From assembly GCA_902793245.1 (NCBI GenBank), contig CADBCX010000003.1:1-42665 (forward strand): 42,665 bases of DNA. Direction: 5' to 3'. A program made the translations under genes and the position numbers. Source of the DNA: an uncultured Eubacteriales bacterium. Lineage in GTDB: Bacteria; Bacillota; Clostridia; Christensenellales; Aristaeellaceae. Each line of letters starts with the position of its first letter. The first letter of the stretch is position 1. Shown in pieces: positions 17,301 to 25,350 of this stretch. The notes beneath the pieces are model-generated. The model was not told where the DNA came from, ran no database searches, and worked only from the letters and a program-made list of their open reading frames with translations.

Positions 17301-19932
17301 CACCGTCACCGTCATGCTGAACGAGGACGGTACGCTGACGCCCGCGGAAGTCGTCTTCCAGTATTGGCGGGAAGTGACCGAAACGCCCGCGCCCACCGCC
17401 GTTCCCTTCACGGAACCCATGGACGCCTATTTCTATCCCACCGGGTCTGCCATCAATGTCCGCGCCACCGCGTCCACCGCGGAAAACAACATTCTGGGCG
17501 TTGTGAGCAGCACCAGCCTGGGCCATGTCCTTGGCAAACTGACAACGAGCGACGGCAGGGTCTGGTATTCCGTGGAGATCAACGGCCTGTACGGCTATAT
17601 GAACGACTCGGTCGTACGCTTCCTGAACGAAGCGGAGCTCATGGCTCTCTATGGCTACACGCCCGCCCCCACCGAGCTACCCACGCCCGTGCCCACGGAA
17701 GTGCCCGTCGGCGCTGTGATTGACCGCTGGGGCGAAACCACCGCGAAAGTACGCTTCCGCCGCACGCCTGACAGGAACGGCAGCGTGATCGACGAACTGC
17801 ACAAAAATACGCGGATCTGGATCTATTCTTCCGAGGATACAAAGGGCGAAAAATGGTACGCCATCAACTTTAACGGCAAAACCGGCTATATGATGGCCGA
17901 TTACATCAATCTGCTGAGCGAAGAGGAAAGCGACCGGATTCAGCGCAGTCTGGCCTCCCCGATGCCCACTCAGGAGCCGCCCGCGACCCCTGTGCCCACC
18001 GTCGAGCCGACGCCCGAACCAACCGAAGAACCCACGCCCGTGCCCACGGAAGAGCCCACGCCCGTGCCCACAACGGAGGCCCCCGTCATCACCGATACGC
18101 CGCAGCCCACTGAAACGCCCGTGCCTTACCGCGGCTATGCGCTGACCGTCAGCCAGGCTGCCCTGCGCACCGGTGTGAGCCAGACGGATGACACCATCCT
18201 GCAGACCCTGCCTGTCAAGACGCTGCTGGATGTGAAGGCCGAAACCTATGTGGATGGCGTATCCTGGGCCTATGCCCAGGCTGTCGGCAGTGAAAGCTGG
18301 GGCTACATTCCCATGTCGTCCCTGCAGCCCATCAGCAATGATGAAGCCAAATTCTACCGTGACCAGATCTTCACCACCCCCGAAGTAACTGCCAGTCCCA
18401 CGCCCCAGCATATGGAAGGCTACGCCATGACTCTGGGCGACGGCGTGCCCATGCGCAATTATCCCGATACCAAAGGGGAAATCATCACCCTGCTGCCCTA
18501 TCCCGCCGTGGCCTATATCTTCAGCCAGGAATATGCCGACGACGCATGGCATGTGGTGCAGTACAACGGTATCTGGGGCTATATCCGCCAGGATCAGCTG
18601 CGGCTGATGGGGCCGGATGAAGTGACCGCCTATGAAGAATCCATGGTCGACAGCACGCCTTCCCCCTCCCCCGCCCCGACGCCCGAACCCATCAGCGAGA
18701 ACAGCCTGAGCAGCTATGGTTACGCCCAGGCCAGGAGCGGCAGGGTGAACCTGCGCTCCGAACCCAGCGTCAACAGCACGGCCCTGCGCCTGCTGGATAA
18801 CTACGCCTTCTCGCTGGTGCTGGGAACGGAAACCAACGATGAGGGAACCTGGTACCACGTGAGTCAGGAAGGAACAGAGGGCTACATCCGCAGCGATTAC
18901 TTCTATGTGCTTCCTCTGAGCGAGCTGTCCGACTTCCTGCAAAGTGCAGAATATCAGAACGCCAACAGCAACAATGCCTCTGGCAGCGCCACCACCAGCC
19001 AGATCCAGCCCGTGGAAGACTTCAACCGCAATGTATTGTGGCAGAACCCGGCTCTGTCCCCCTCCTATGAACCCTTCAATCTCTTTGCGACGACTACCCC
19101 CGCGCCTGAACTGGCGCTTCCCACCGGCACGCCCGCGCCGACCGATACGCCCATGCCCACCGCTACGCCTCAGATCGCTCCCGTCGGCCCGACGGACGGC
19201 AGCTTGCCCGAGCCGAACGTGCAGCAGGGCGGCGCGCCATGGCCTTGGATCCTGCTGGGCCTGGCCGTGGTCGGCGGCGGCGGAGCCTACTATGCCTATA
19301 CCGTAAACAGCCAGAACAAAAAGCGCGCGGCCATGCGTGCTCAGCAGGCCCGCCAGGCGCGGAGCCAGGCTGCCGCCACCCATCCCCAGATGCGCGCGGC
19401 ACAGAACAATCCCACCCAGGACGCAGGGCCGAACCAACAGGCTGCGAACCGCCCCGTACAGGCAGCAAAGCCGAATCAGCAGGCCGTCAACCGTCCCGCA
19501 CAGCCTGTAAATCCGAATCAGCAGGCTGTCAACCGTCCCGCATATCCTTCCCAGCGGGAAGATCTGGCTTATCTGCCGCCCAAGCCCGCGGCCCAGAAGC
19601 CCGGTCCGGACGGCGGCGCCATGCCATTTAAGCCTTTGAGTCCCAAAGACAGCCATCCCTCCGCTTCCGGAGAAACCAAGAATTTTGTCCCTCTCCGCGG
19701 GCAGAATCCAACGCAGGTTTATCAGCGGCCCCAGCCTGCCGGGAAAGAGACTTCTGCCAGCAGCGGAACGACTCAGTGGAAACCCATTCCCACTGAATCC
19801 GTTTCCCCCGCTCCCGCGCCGGTGAAAAAGCCCGAGCAGACAGCCGCGACTTCAGACCCGGCTGTTCCGCGCCAGCGGGTGCGCCGGACGGAACGCCATA
19901 AGGACATGTACGACAAAAACGGCAAAGCGTAA
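14356..19932 (+). CDS. Giant membrane-anchored MucBP-like/SH3-repeat envelope protein
   Basis: An 1858-aa protein. ATG at 14356 is preferred over upstream in-frame starts because it follows GGAGG and opens a Sec signal peptide (MKGNYRMLSLILALVMLLM). An N-terminal domain (about 30-140) and Pro/Glu linker lead to about ten MucBP-like repeats of ~70 residues (about 172-1005; pattern VTVHYVDxxGxPIAxDT), interrupted by a Pro/Thr/Glu stalk near 730-775. Five SH3-like domains follow (about 1023-1092, 1122-1187, 1259-1325, 1354-1418, 1454-1519; NVRATAS / VWYSVEINGLYGYM type), separated by TPEPTEEP linkers. One membrane span (WPWILLGLAVVGGGGAYYAY, about 1628-1650) is followed by a basic stop-transfer segment and a ~205-aa Pro/Gln/Asn cytoplasmic tail with QAVNRPAQP-type repeats. 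SH3 and MucBP modules suggest peptidoglycan or glycan contact. A CHAP hydrolase gene follows 67 bases downstream. Confidence 0.88.
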   Translation: MKGNYRMLSLILALVMLLMPISALGEQSLSPAARLVVTVSVLTPAGETMYYGPAMPVTDSPDETRLWLKIPQDVLFSGNMGILIQDFGQEYVRFLPENGSILENILDAGTGLDNPTVIIECYDDFGTLMATYSLYISTRDVPAAGEPIEQPTEPPVELPTEPPVETPVFPTEVTVRYLDEAGVPIAEDTVWPVQPGSNTIYPMAVIPDEYELTDIGAKEVFVDAAGMNPPVVEFYYAIKDISALVQINCLDLDGTPILESIPFSMDGGEHPVQAPSVEGYTPVEPSVQYIYVDRNGANPPEITFYYEREVQPAGVVIHYVNRNGEPLRDDDVKSYGKGSHTISYVTIPGYTPMGETEQIVTVDENGAAIAEDTAQTIVPPGGAVQPMAVIPPEVYELDGPGSVEVALGEDGPDPAEVTFRYRHVINPAVILLHYVDDLGNPIAEDTEAIVFAGNNEVTPLASVDPSMYALLEPVSYAVTVTLEGASASELTFTYQRLVQPVTVTIHYVDERGQAIVPDEQAVFGEGVYEIVPTAAISKEDYTFVGPASYSLSVTLDGASGDDFTFAYQRNVKPAQVTVHYVNEAGEPVAEDTFLMLGAGSQVVFPQANPEKYYLADEAEPLRNVIVDADGAHPAEVTFVYKPVASEPVNIPVLFIDQDTNLEIALRRTVAVQPGTVVEVSALPAPEDLLPDYLLTSEPTVSITVDNAGVSSVKEVVFSYLYTPQETEQPAATAEPTAEPTQEPTPEPTQEPTEEPVIPTLEPTAEPTAEPTEEPLQAQPVTVTVHYIDTDGNPIAQDSVKYCNVGNTVITATPEDLPENYVLDGSQDEGVLVHVDENGADIAEITFVYRYIPEAADPKMALVNVKYVDPDDNVFKSDAVMCFEGQDNIISINWDEVDPSLGYVLESKDTVVVTVNSDCVATPAEVVFKFKNELTVTVQVYRRDQVTGRDVASPYEIPCYPGANTIDADPLGVEEGYVLSSPGTVTVMLNEDGTLTPAEVVFQYWREVTETPAPTAVPFTEPMDAYFYPTGSAINVRATASTAENNILGVVSSTSLGHVLGKLTTSDGRVWYSVEINGLYGYMNDSVVRFLNEAELMALYGYTPAPTELPTPVPTEVPVGAVIDRWGETTAKVRFRRTPDRNGSVIDELHKNTRIWIYSSEDTKGEKWYAINFNGKTGYMMADYINLLSEEESDRIQRSLASPMPTQEPPATPVPTVEPTPEPTEEPTPVPTEEPTPVPTTEAPVITDTPQPTETPVPYRGYALTVSQAALRTGVSQTDDTILQTLPVKTLLDVKAETYVDGVSWAYAQAVGSESWGYIPMSSLQPISNDEAKFYRDQIFTTPEVTASPTPQHMEGYAMTLGDGVPMRNYPDTKGEIITLLPYPAVAYIFSQEYADDAWHVVQYNGIWGYIRQDQLRLMGPDEVTAYEESMVDSTPSPSPAPTPEPISENSLSSYGYAQARSGRVNLRSEPSVNSTALRLLDNYAFSLVLGTETNDEGTWYHVSQEGTEGYIRSDYFYVLPLSELSDFLQSAEYQNANSNNASGSATTSQIQPVEDFNRNVLWQNPALSPSYEPFNLFATTTPAPELALPTGTPAPTDTPMPTATPQIAPVGPTDGSLPEPNVQQGGAPWPWILLGLAVVGGGGAYYAYTVNSQNKKRAAMRAQQARQARSQAAATHPQMRAAQNNPTQDAGPNQQAANRPVQAAKPNQQAVNRPAQPVNPNQQAVNRPAYPSQREDLAYLPPKPAAQKPGPDGGAMPFKPLSPKDSHPSASGETKNFVPLRGQNPTQVYQRPQPAGKETSASSGTTQWKPIPTESVSPAPAPVKKPEQTAATSDPAVPRQRVRRTERHKDMYDKNGKA

Positions 19933-19999
19933 AACGCACCGGTAAATGGGTCATAAAACCCATACTGCCTGAACATCAGCCAAAGGAAGGAATCAACCC

Positions 20000-20947
20000 A
20001 TGACCAAACCAGCCCGCCTGCCGGCGCTGCTGCTATGCGTGGCGCTGCTGGCCTGTCCCATCGCCGCGGCGGAAACAGCCGCTTCCGGAAACTACCTGTC
20101 TTCCCTGAGCATTCCTGCCGGGGAACGGCTGATTCCGCCGCAGTACGCCGTGCCGGATTACGTGTATCAGCTGATGGAGGTCGCCCGGGGCGAAATCGGC
20201 TATGTGGAAGAGAAAAACGGCCTCACCAAATACGGCACCTGGGCCGGCTATCCCATGGCGGAATGGTGCGCCGAATTCCAGTGCTGGTGCGTGCACCGGG
20301 TGGATCAGCTCCACGGCACCCATCTGCTGAACCGCGTCTATCCCAATTACAGCGGCACCAACGTGGGCCGCGACTGGTTCATCAGCCAGGGCCGCTACAT
20401 CGCCCGCACCGGCAGCCTGCCGGGCTACGGAATACAGTGGTGGAAGGGCTCCGATCAGCCCGTGCCCATCAACGGCTACATTCCCCAGCCGGGGGACTGG
20501 ATGTTCCTGTCCGATAACGCCAGCTATGACACATCCCACGTGGCGCTGGTGGAATACTGCGCCTATGACACGGAAGGCCGTGTGCGGGTGCACGTAATCG
20601 AGGGAAACAACCTGCTCAAGCCCGCGCCCCAGGGCGTGGAACGCAACGACTACGCGCTGGATTCCTGGCGCATCCTGGGCTACGGCACCGTTTACGACCT
20701 GGCCGACTGGACGCTGAAATTCGGCCATTCCGGGCCGAAGGTGAAGGCGCTCCAGGAAGAGCTGGTGAGCGCCGGGCTGCTGGAGGAGCGTTACACCACC
20801 GGCAAGTTCGGCGCCATCACCCAGGATTGCATCAAGACCGTTCAGCGGCAGTACGGCATCCTGGAAACCGGTATCGCCAACCTGGAAACCCGCGCCGCTC
20901 TGCGCCGCATGACCGCCCAGAAGCGCACCGTGACGACAAATCCCTGA
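20000..20947 (+). CDS. Secreted CHAP-domain peptidoglycan hydrolase
   Basis: A 315-aa exported protein; ATG at 20000 follows AAGGAAGGA. Residues 1-25 form a signal peptide (LPALLLCVALLACPIAAAE); LLAC resembles a lipobox but is a poor match. The CHAP-type NlpC/P60-like domain spans about 50-225, with the candidate nucleophile C90 in EWCAEFQCWC and His180 in DTSHVALVEY. A C-terminal peptidoglycan-binding repeat (about 239-290, FGHSGPKVKALQEELVSAGLL...GAITQDCIKTVQRQYGI) targets it to the wall. Such enzymes cut peptide cross-bridges or the amide bond of muramyl peptides. It lies 67 bases after the giant SH3/MucBP protein and ends at a strong terminator, so the two probably form an envelope operon. 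Confidence 0.9.
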   Translation: MTKPARLPALLLCVALLACPIAAAETAASGNYLSSLSIPAGERLIPPQYAVPDYVYQLMEVARGEIGYVEEKNGLTKYGTWAGYPMAEWCAEFQCWCVHRVDQLHGTHLLNRVYPNYSGTNVGRDWFISQGRYIARTGSLPGYGIQWWKGSDQPVPINGYIPQPGDWMFLSDNASYDTSHVALVEYCAYDTEGRVRVHVIEGNNLLKPAPQGVERNDYALDSWRILGYGTVYDLADWTLKFGHSGPKVKALQEELVSAGLLEERYTTGKFGAITQDCIKTVQRQYGILETGIANLETRAALRRMTAQKRTVTTNP

Positions 20948-20952
20948 ACCAG

Positions 20953-20997
20953 GAGCATGATATGCGTTCCTGCGCATACCATGCTCTCTTTCTTTTC
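20953..20997 (+). terminator. Rho-independent terminator after the CHAP hydrolase
   Basis: GAGCATGATATGCG (20953-20966) pairs with CGCATACCATGCTC (20973-20986) with one mismatch, followed by TCTTTCTTTTC. It separates the envelope operon from the GuaA-like gene. Confidence 0.8.
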
Positions 20998-21084
20998 ACC
21001 CGCGCCCAGCAGGATTTTCCCAATCCGCGTCGAATAGTTAAAGGATATCTGTTTCAGCTGTATCTTCCGTAAGGAGGGGTTTTT

Positions 21085-22536
21085 ATGCGCGATATGGTGC
21101 TGGTGCTGAATTTTGACGATTCGGCCAGCCGCGCCGTCACACGGAAGCTGCGTTCGGAACGCATTTTTTGCAAAATCGTGCCGGGGAATACTTCCCTGGA
21201 AGCCATTCAGGCCCAGGAACCGCTGGGGCTGCTGCTGGCCGGCGGCACCGCGGGCCAAACGCCGTCCGGCCTGGACGCGCGCATTTCCTCCGCGGACATT
21301 CCCGTTCTCGCCCTGGGCGACGCCGCCGGAATGCTGCTGAAAATCCTGGGCGGAGAAGTGGGCGAACCCGTGCTGCAGGGCGCGGTGATGGAGCTGAATT
21401 ACCAGGATTCCCCGCTTCTCCATGAGGTTGAAAACGGCGAACGCCTGTTGACCTGCGCATGCGAACTGAAGCTGCCTTCCGGGGTGGTTTCCCTGTGCAG
21501 CGCCCAGGAAACGGTGATCGGCTTTGCCCATGAAACCCTGCCGCTGTACGCCATGCAGTTTGAGGTGGAGCAGAATGATCCCGAGGGCTCCATGATCCTT
21601 CGCAATTTCGCGTTCAACATCTGCGGCTGCACCGCCTGGTGGGACGAAGACGCTTTTGTCAGCCGCGCAACCGAGGAAATGAAACGCCTCACCGGCGACG
21701 GCCGCGCAGTATGCGCCATGACCGGCGGGCTGGACAGCGGCGTGAGCGCCATGCTGGCTTTTAAAGCGCTGGGCGACAGGCTGAAATGCATCTTTGTGGA
21801 CACCGGCCTGCTCCGCGAACGGGAGGGCGACGATTTCATCGCTTACTACCGCGACGAGGTGGGCATGGATATTACCCGCGTTTATGCGGGCGACCGCTTC
21901 CTGAGCGCTTTAAAGGGCGTCACCGGTGCGGAGGAAAAACGCAGGATCATCGGCGATCTGATCCGGCAGATTCTCCGGGAAGAAGAAGCGAAGCTGGGCG
22001 AGTTCAGCGCCGCCATCCGCGGCACCAGCTGCAACGACGTGATGTTTGGCAATCAGCCCGTCGCGCCCGCCATTGGCACGGACGTGCCGCTGATCGAGCC
22101 GGTGCGCGATCTGTTCAAGTCGGAAATCCGCGCCATCGCCGATTACCTGGGCATGCCGCAGGAAATCATTTCCCGCCAGCCCTTTCCCGGCAGCGGCCTG
22201 GCCCTGCGCATCGTGGGTGAAGTGACTGAAGAACGGGTGCGTGTCCTGAGAGAGGCGGACGCTATTTTCAGGAGCGAAATGATCCGCTCCGCCGCCGCCA
22301 AGCGGCTGTGGCAGTATTTTGCCGTGCTCCTGCCTCTGCCGGAGGACAGCCAGGGTGTAACCATCTGTCTCCGCGCCGTGCATACGGGCGAACGTACCCG
22401 GTCCTATGCCGCCCGGCTGCCCTACGACGTGATGGAAAACGTGGTGGACCTGATTTTGCGCGATCTGCCCCAGGTTCGCCGCGTGGTCTATGACCTGACC
22501 CCCAGCGCCAATTTTGCCGGGGTGGAGTGGCAGTAA
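21085..22536 (+). CDS. GuaA-like protein with degenerate glutaminase and XMP sites
   Basis: A 483-aa protein (ATG after AAGGAGGGG) with the GMP synthase architecture: an N-terminal class I amidotransferase-like domain (about 1-175), an ATP pyrophosphatase domain (about 195-370) and a C-terminal GuaA dimerisation domain (about 370-483; RQPFPGSGLALRIVGEVTEE, ending VVYDLTP...VEWQ). The glutaminase nucleophile motif CYGMQ is replaced by DAAGM (79-83), and QFHPEV by QFEVEQ (158-163), so Cys and His are missing. The PP-loop SGGVDSS is TGGLDSG (213-219). XMP-site motifs GTIYPDVIES, KSHHNVGG, GDGRxY and KPPATIEWE are replaced or absent. It might be an ammonia-dependent GMP synthase or a paralogue with another substrate. 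It is flanked by a terminator upstream and a repeat downstream, so probably transcribed alone. Confidence 0.8.
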   Translation: MRDMVLVLNFDDSASRAVTRKLRSERIFCKIVPGNTSLEAIQAQEPLGLLLAGGTAGQTPSGLDARISSADIPVLALGDAAGMLLKILGGEVGEPVLQGAVMELNYQDSPLLHEVENGERLLTCACELKLPSGVVSLCSAQETVIGFAHETLPLYAMQFEVEQNDPEGSMILRNFAFNICGCTAWWDEDAFVSRATEEMKRLTGDGRAVCAMTGGLDSGVSAMLAFKALGDRLKCIFVDTGLLREREGDDFIAYYRDEVGMDITRVYAGDRFLSALKGVTGAEEKRRIIGDLIRQILREEEAKLGEFSAAIRGTSCNDVMFGNQPVAPAIGTDVPLIEPVRDLFKSEIRAIADYLGMPQEIISRQPFPGSGLALRIVGEVTEERVRVLREADAIFRSEMIRSAAAKRLWQYFAVLLPLPEDSQGVTICLRAVHTGERTRSYAARLPYDVMENVVDLILRDLPQVRRVVYDLTPSANFAGVEWQ

Positions 22537-22548
22537 GGGAGAGGGAAT

Positions 22549-22661
22549 AGGGATTAGGCAATAGGCATTAGAGAATAATGTTCAGCGCAGTGCGAGAAAA
22601 AAGCAGCTGTTTATACAAAACAAATTTGGAATTCATGAAACTCATCAAATTCCTAATGCCT
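22549..22661. repeat. TTAGG-type inverted repeat between genes
   Basis: The left side (22549-22575) contains tandem GGATTAGGC/ATAGGCATTAG units. AGGCATTAG (22563-22571) is mirrored by CTAATGCCT (22653-22661), with further partial matches beyond. The centre is AT-rich. No T tract follows; it fills most of the gap between the GuaA-like gene and the acetyltransferase gene. Confidence 0.5.
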
Positions 22662-22689
22662 GAATTATAGTATACAAGGGGAAATGTTC

Positions 22690-23490
22690 ATGCGAATCAC
22701 CCATCCGCAGGCGCCCTTCCAGGGCATAGCGCCGGAAAACGTGTTTTTTGTTTCCAACGACCAGTCCATCCAGCTGGGCACCGGCTATGTGATGCAGTTC
22801 TTCCAGGGCCAGCTGTATCCCGAGCGGCCCAACCATATTTTTATGCAGATCGACTGCCAGCCCACGGGCCGGGCGCTGCTGTTCGGCGCGCTTTTGGCCC
22901 GGGCTGAGCAGCTGAAAGCCCAGTATCCGGAGCTCCCCGCCCGCCTCTATACCCAGGTGGACCCGAAGGATCAGGAGCTGCTGAAGTTTTTTGAATCCTG
23001 CGGCTTGCGCAACGACGACGGGGAGGATATGTATCGCTTCATTCCTCCGGCGGGAATTCCCCAGGCGCCCATGGGCATGATTTTCGCTTCCGTGCCCCTG
23101 CAGGACGAAGCCAGCCAGAACGCTTTCCTCAGCCGCGTGAACCTGCACCGTATCCAGCCCATCACCCGGGATTACCTGCAACTGTGGCAGCAGCAGCAGC
23201 ACTTCATGGCCCTGGGCTTTTACCGCGATGGCCAGCCTTTGTGCGAAGCCGTTGTGACCGGCGCGGGCAGCAGCGCCACGCTGCTGATGATCTACACCCG
23301 CTCGGATTCCCGCCGCCAGGGGATGGCGAAAAATCTGCTGGGCGCGACCTGCTCGCTGCTGCGACAGCGGGGCGTGAACACCATGTACACCCACGTGTTC
23401 CGCCGCAACGTGCCCCAGATGGCCCTGATGAAGCACCTGAACGGCGCTTTCGTGCGCACCGTCACCGCCCTGCCGGGCATTGACCTGTAG
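22690..23490 (+). CDS. GNAT-family acetyltransferase (two-domain)
   Basis: A 266-aa protein. Two ATGs lie in frame at 22684 and 22690; the second has AAGGGGA at a better spacing (7 bases) and is used. The C-terminal half has the GNAT fold, with the acetyl-CoA-binding motif RSDSRRQGMAKNLLGATCSLLRQRGV (about 210-235) after the strand LLMIYT. The N-terminal half (PTGRALLFGALLARAEQL, FFESCGLRNDDGEDMYRF) looks like a degenerate second GNAT domain. The acceptor is unknown. A family 1 palindrome begins 8 bases after the stop. Confidence 0.8.
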   Translation: MRITHPQAPFQGIAPENVFFVSNDQSIQLGTGYVMQFFQGQLYPERPNHIFMQIDCQPTGRALLFGALLARAEQLKAQYPELPARLYTQVDPKDQELLKFFESCGLRNDDGEDMYRFIPPAGIPQAPMGMIFASVPLQDEASQNAFLSRVNLHRIQPITRDYLQLWQQQQHFMALGFYRDGQPLCEAVVTGAGSSATLLMIYTRSDSRRQGMAKNLLGATCSLLRQRGVNTMYTHVFRRNVPQMALMKHLNGAFVRTVTALPGIDL

Positions 23491-23497
23491 GAGTTTT

Positions 23498-23540
23498 CTG
23501 GGGGAACCGCTCTTTGGACTCCAAAGAGCGGTTCCCCCAG
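23498..23540. repeat. Dispersed palindrome family 1, copy 3
   Basis: CTGGGGGAACCGCTCTTTGG (23498-23517) pairs perfectly with 23521-23540 around an ACT loop, and flanking TTT/AAA extends the stem by three pairs. The stem is identical to copy 2 but the GGCTTTCTCGG flank is missing. Lying 8 bases after the acetyltransferase gene, it may serve as its transcript end. Confidence 0.85.
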
Positions 23541-23596
23541 AAATGCCTGAATCGTAACCCTATCGTCAGAGACCGACGCCAGGCGTTTTCCGAACC

Positions 23597-23625
23597 TTGA
23601 CAGAATAAGCGGTTTGGCCTATAAT
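23597..23625 (+). promoter_or_regulatory. Consensus sigma-A promoter of the DegV gene
   Basis: A perfect TTGACA (23597-23602), a 17-bp spacer and a perfect TATAAT (23620-23625). The start codon is about 70 bases downstream. This is the best promoter match in the window. Confidence 0.92.
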
Positions 23626-23697
23626 AGAGATGGTGATTGATCCGGCCCGGGATGACAATTTCCCCGACCGGTGATTCTTTTTGGAGGGGTTGTATTG

Positions 23698-24585
23698 ATG
23701 CAGGATTATGTGCTGAGCTGCTGTTCCACTGCCGACCTGAGCGAGCGGCATTTCCGGGAACGCAACATTGATTATATCTGCTTTCATTTTTATCTGAACG
23801 GCAAGCCCTATGACGACGACCTGGGAAAGAGCATTCCTTTCCCGGAGTTTTATAAAGCCATGCAGAACGGCGCGGAAACCCGCACTTCCCAGGTGAACGA
23901 AGGCGAGTTTATCGAATACTTCACCCCCTTCCTGGAAGCGGGGAAGGACATTCTGCACGTGTGCCTGTCCAGCGGCATTTCGGGCGTGTACAACTCCGCG
24001 ATGCTGGCGAAGGAACAGCTTCAGGAAAAATATCCCGACCGGAAAATCTACATTGTGGATTCCCTGGGCGCTTCCTCCGGCTACGGCCTGCTGATGGACA
24101 CCCTGGCTGATTTCCGCGATGGCGGCATGGACATTGACCGGCTGCACGAGTGGACGGAAGCGCACAAGCTGGAGGTGCATCACTGGTTCTTCTCCACCGA
24201 CCTGACCTTCTACGTCAAGGGCGGGCGCATTTCCAAGGCCGCCGGCTGGTTCGGCACCGCGCTGAGCATCTGCCCGCTGCTGAACATGGACAACCTGGGC
24301 CGCCTCATCCCCCGGGAAAAAATCCGCACCAAGAAAAAGGTCATCGTCCGCATCGTGGAGCAGATGAAGGCCCACGCGAAAAACGGCGCGGACTACAACG
24401 GCAAATGCTTCATTTCCAATTCCGCCTGTGAGGAGGACGCCCGGGAAGTGGCCCGGCTGGTGGAGGCTGCGTTCCCCAAGCTGAACGGCAAGGTGCTCAT
24501 CAACTCCATCGGCACCACCATCGGCAGCCATACCGGCCCCGGCACCGTGGCCCTGTTCTTCTGGGGCGACGAGCGGAAGGATTGA
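23698..24585 (+). CDS. DegV-family fatty acid-binding protein
   Basis: A 295-aa DegV/FakB-type protein. ATG at 23698 follows GGAGGGG by 8 bases; the upstream TTG of the frame is not used. FakB proteins hold a fatty acid for phosphorylation by FakA, feeding exogenous fatty acids into phospholipids. Family features: DYVLSCCSTADLS at the N-terminus, TRTSQVNEGEFIEYF, CLSSGISGVYNSAMLA (head-group loop), DSLGASSGYGLL, FFSTDLTFYVKGGRISKAAGW and the final IGTTIGSHTGPGTVALFFWG. No fakA kinase gene is nearby. It has a consensus promoter and its own terminator, so it is monocistronic. Confidence 0.93.
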   Translation: MQDYVLSCCSTADLSERHFRERNIDYICFHFYLNGKPYDDDLGKSIPFPEFYKAMQNGAETRTSQVNEGEFIEYFTPFLEAGKDILHVCLSSGISGVYNSAMLAKEQLQEKYPDRKIYIVDSLGASSGYGLLMDTLADFRDGGMDIDRLHEWTEAHKLEVHHWFFSTDLTFYVKGGRISKAAGWFGTALSICPLLNMDNLGRLIPREKIRTKKKVIVRIVEQMKAHAKNGADYNGKCFISNSACEEDAREVARLVEAAFPKLNGKVLINSIGTTIGSHTGPGTVALFFWGDERKD

Positions 24586-24598
24586 TCCCGTTTCATTC

Positions 24599-24631
24599 CC
24601 GGAGAAACGAACGCCGTTCCTCCGGTTTTTT
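24599..24631 (+). terminator. Rho-independent terminator after the DegV gene
   Basis: CCGGAG (24599-24604) pairs with CTCCGG (24620-24625), with AACG/CGTT inside, followed directly by six T. Confidence 0.85.
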
Positions 24632-24704
24632 CTTTGCCGGTTGGAGGATTTGCGGGCAACACGTGGAACAATAATAAAAACGAATCGGAAGCGGGGATAC
24701 GAAC

Positions 24705-25343
24705 ATGCTTGATCAGCCTTCTCTTGACAGCCAGCTTCGTGAAACATTTTTATCCGGGGAAGAAATCTATCCCGGCAAAATCATCCGGGTGGAAAAGTGG
24801 CAGGTGGAACTGCCCAACGGCGACACAGCCATGCGGGAAATTGTAAAGCACAACGGCGCTTCCGCCATCGTGCCGATAGACGGCGCGGGTATGGTGACGA
24901 TGGTGCGCCAGCACCGGGTGGCCATCGACAAATGCACCTGGGAAATCCCGGCGGGCAAGCTGGACTCCCCCACGGAAGACCCCTTCGACGCGGCGAAGCG
25001 CGAACTGGAAGAAGAAACCGGCTTGCAGGCCGCGCACTGGCAGAAGCTGACCAGCATGTACACCACCCCCGGCTTCTGCAACGAACGCATTTCCATTTAC
25101 CTCGCCACCGGCCTGAGCCAGCATCCCTCCCATCCCGACGCGGACGAATTCCTGCGGATCAAAAAAATCCCGCTGGACGACGCCATCGCCCAGTGCATGT
25201 CCGGGGAGATTCAGGACGGAAAAACCCTGGTGGGCCTGCTGATGGCTAAGCAGGTTCTTTCCCTGCGAGATATGCCGATGATGGGGGCGGGCGCGTCCTC
25301 GCCGCGGTTCGTCGCCGCCCGCGTATCCCGCGAGGCCAAGTAA
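24705..25343 (+). CDS. nudF: Nudix hydrolase, ADP-ribose pyrophosphatase type
   Basis: A 212-aa cytoplasmic Nudix enzyme, most like ADP-ribose pyrophosphatases that split ADP-ribose into AMP and ribose 5-phosphate. The Nudix box GKLDSPTEDPFDAAKRELEE-ETGL (residues 84-107) keeps the REx2EE core; its first spacer is one residue longer than canonical, as in many Gram-positive NudF proteins. WEIPAG before the box and TTPGFCNERISIYLATGL after it are characteristic of the ADPRase subgroup. The C-terminal tail (MGAGASSPRFVAARVSREAK) is a short extension. The ribosome binding site is weak (GCGGGGA). A 46-aa membrane peptide starts 7 bases downstream. Confidence 0.9.
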   Translation: MLDQPSLDSQLRETFLSGEEIYPGKIIRVEKWQVELPNGDTAMREIVKHNGASAIVPIDGAGMVTMVRQHRVAIDKCTWEIPAGKLDSPTEDPFDAAKRELEEETGLQAAHWQKLTSMYTTPGFCNERISIYLATGLSQHPSHPDADEFLRIKKIPLDDAIAQCMSGEIQDGKTLVGLLMAKQVLSLRDMPMMGAGASSPRFVAARVSREAK

Positions 25344-25350
25344 GAATACC

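Noticed and set aside
19946..19963. Terminator between the giant surface protein and the CHAP gene
   Set aside because: ATGGGT/ACCCAT is only a 6-bp stem with no T tract, so the two genes are more likely cotranscribed.
20000..20060. Lipoprotein signal in the CHAP hydrolase
   Set aside because: LLAC has Leu at -2, outside the usual lipobox choices, and AAAE downstream offers a standard signal peptidase I site.
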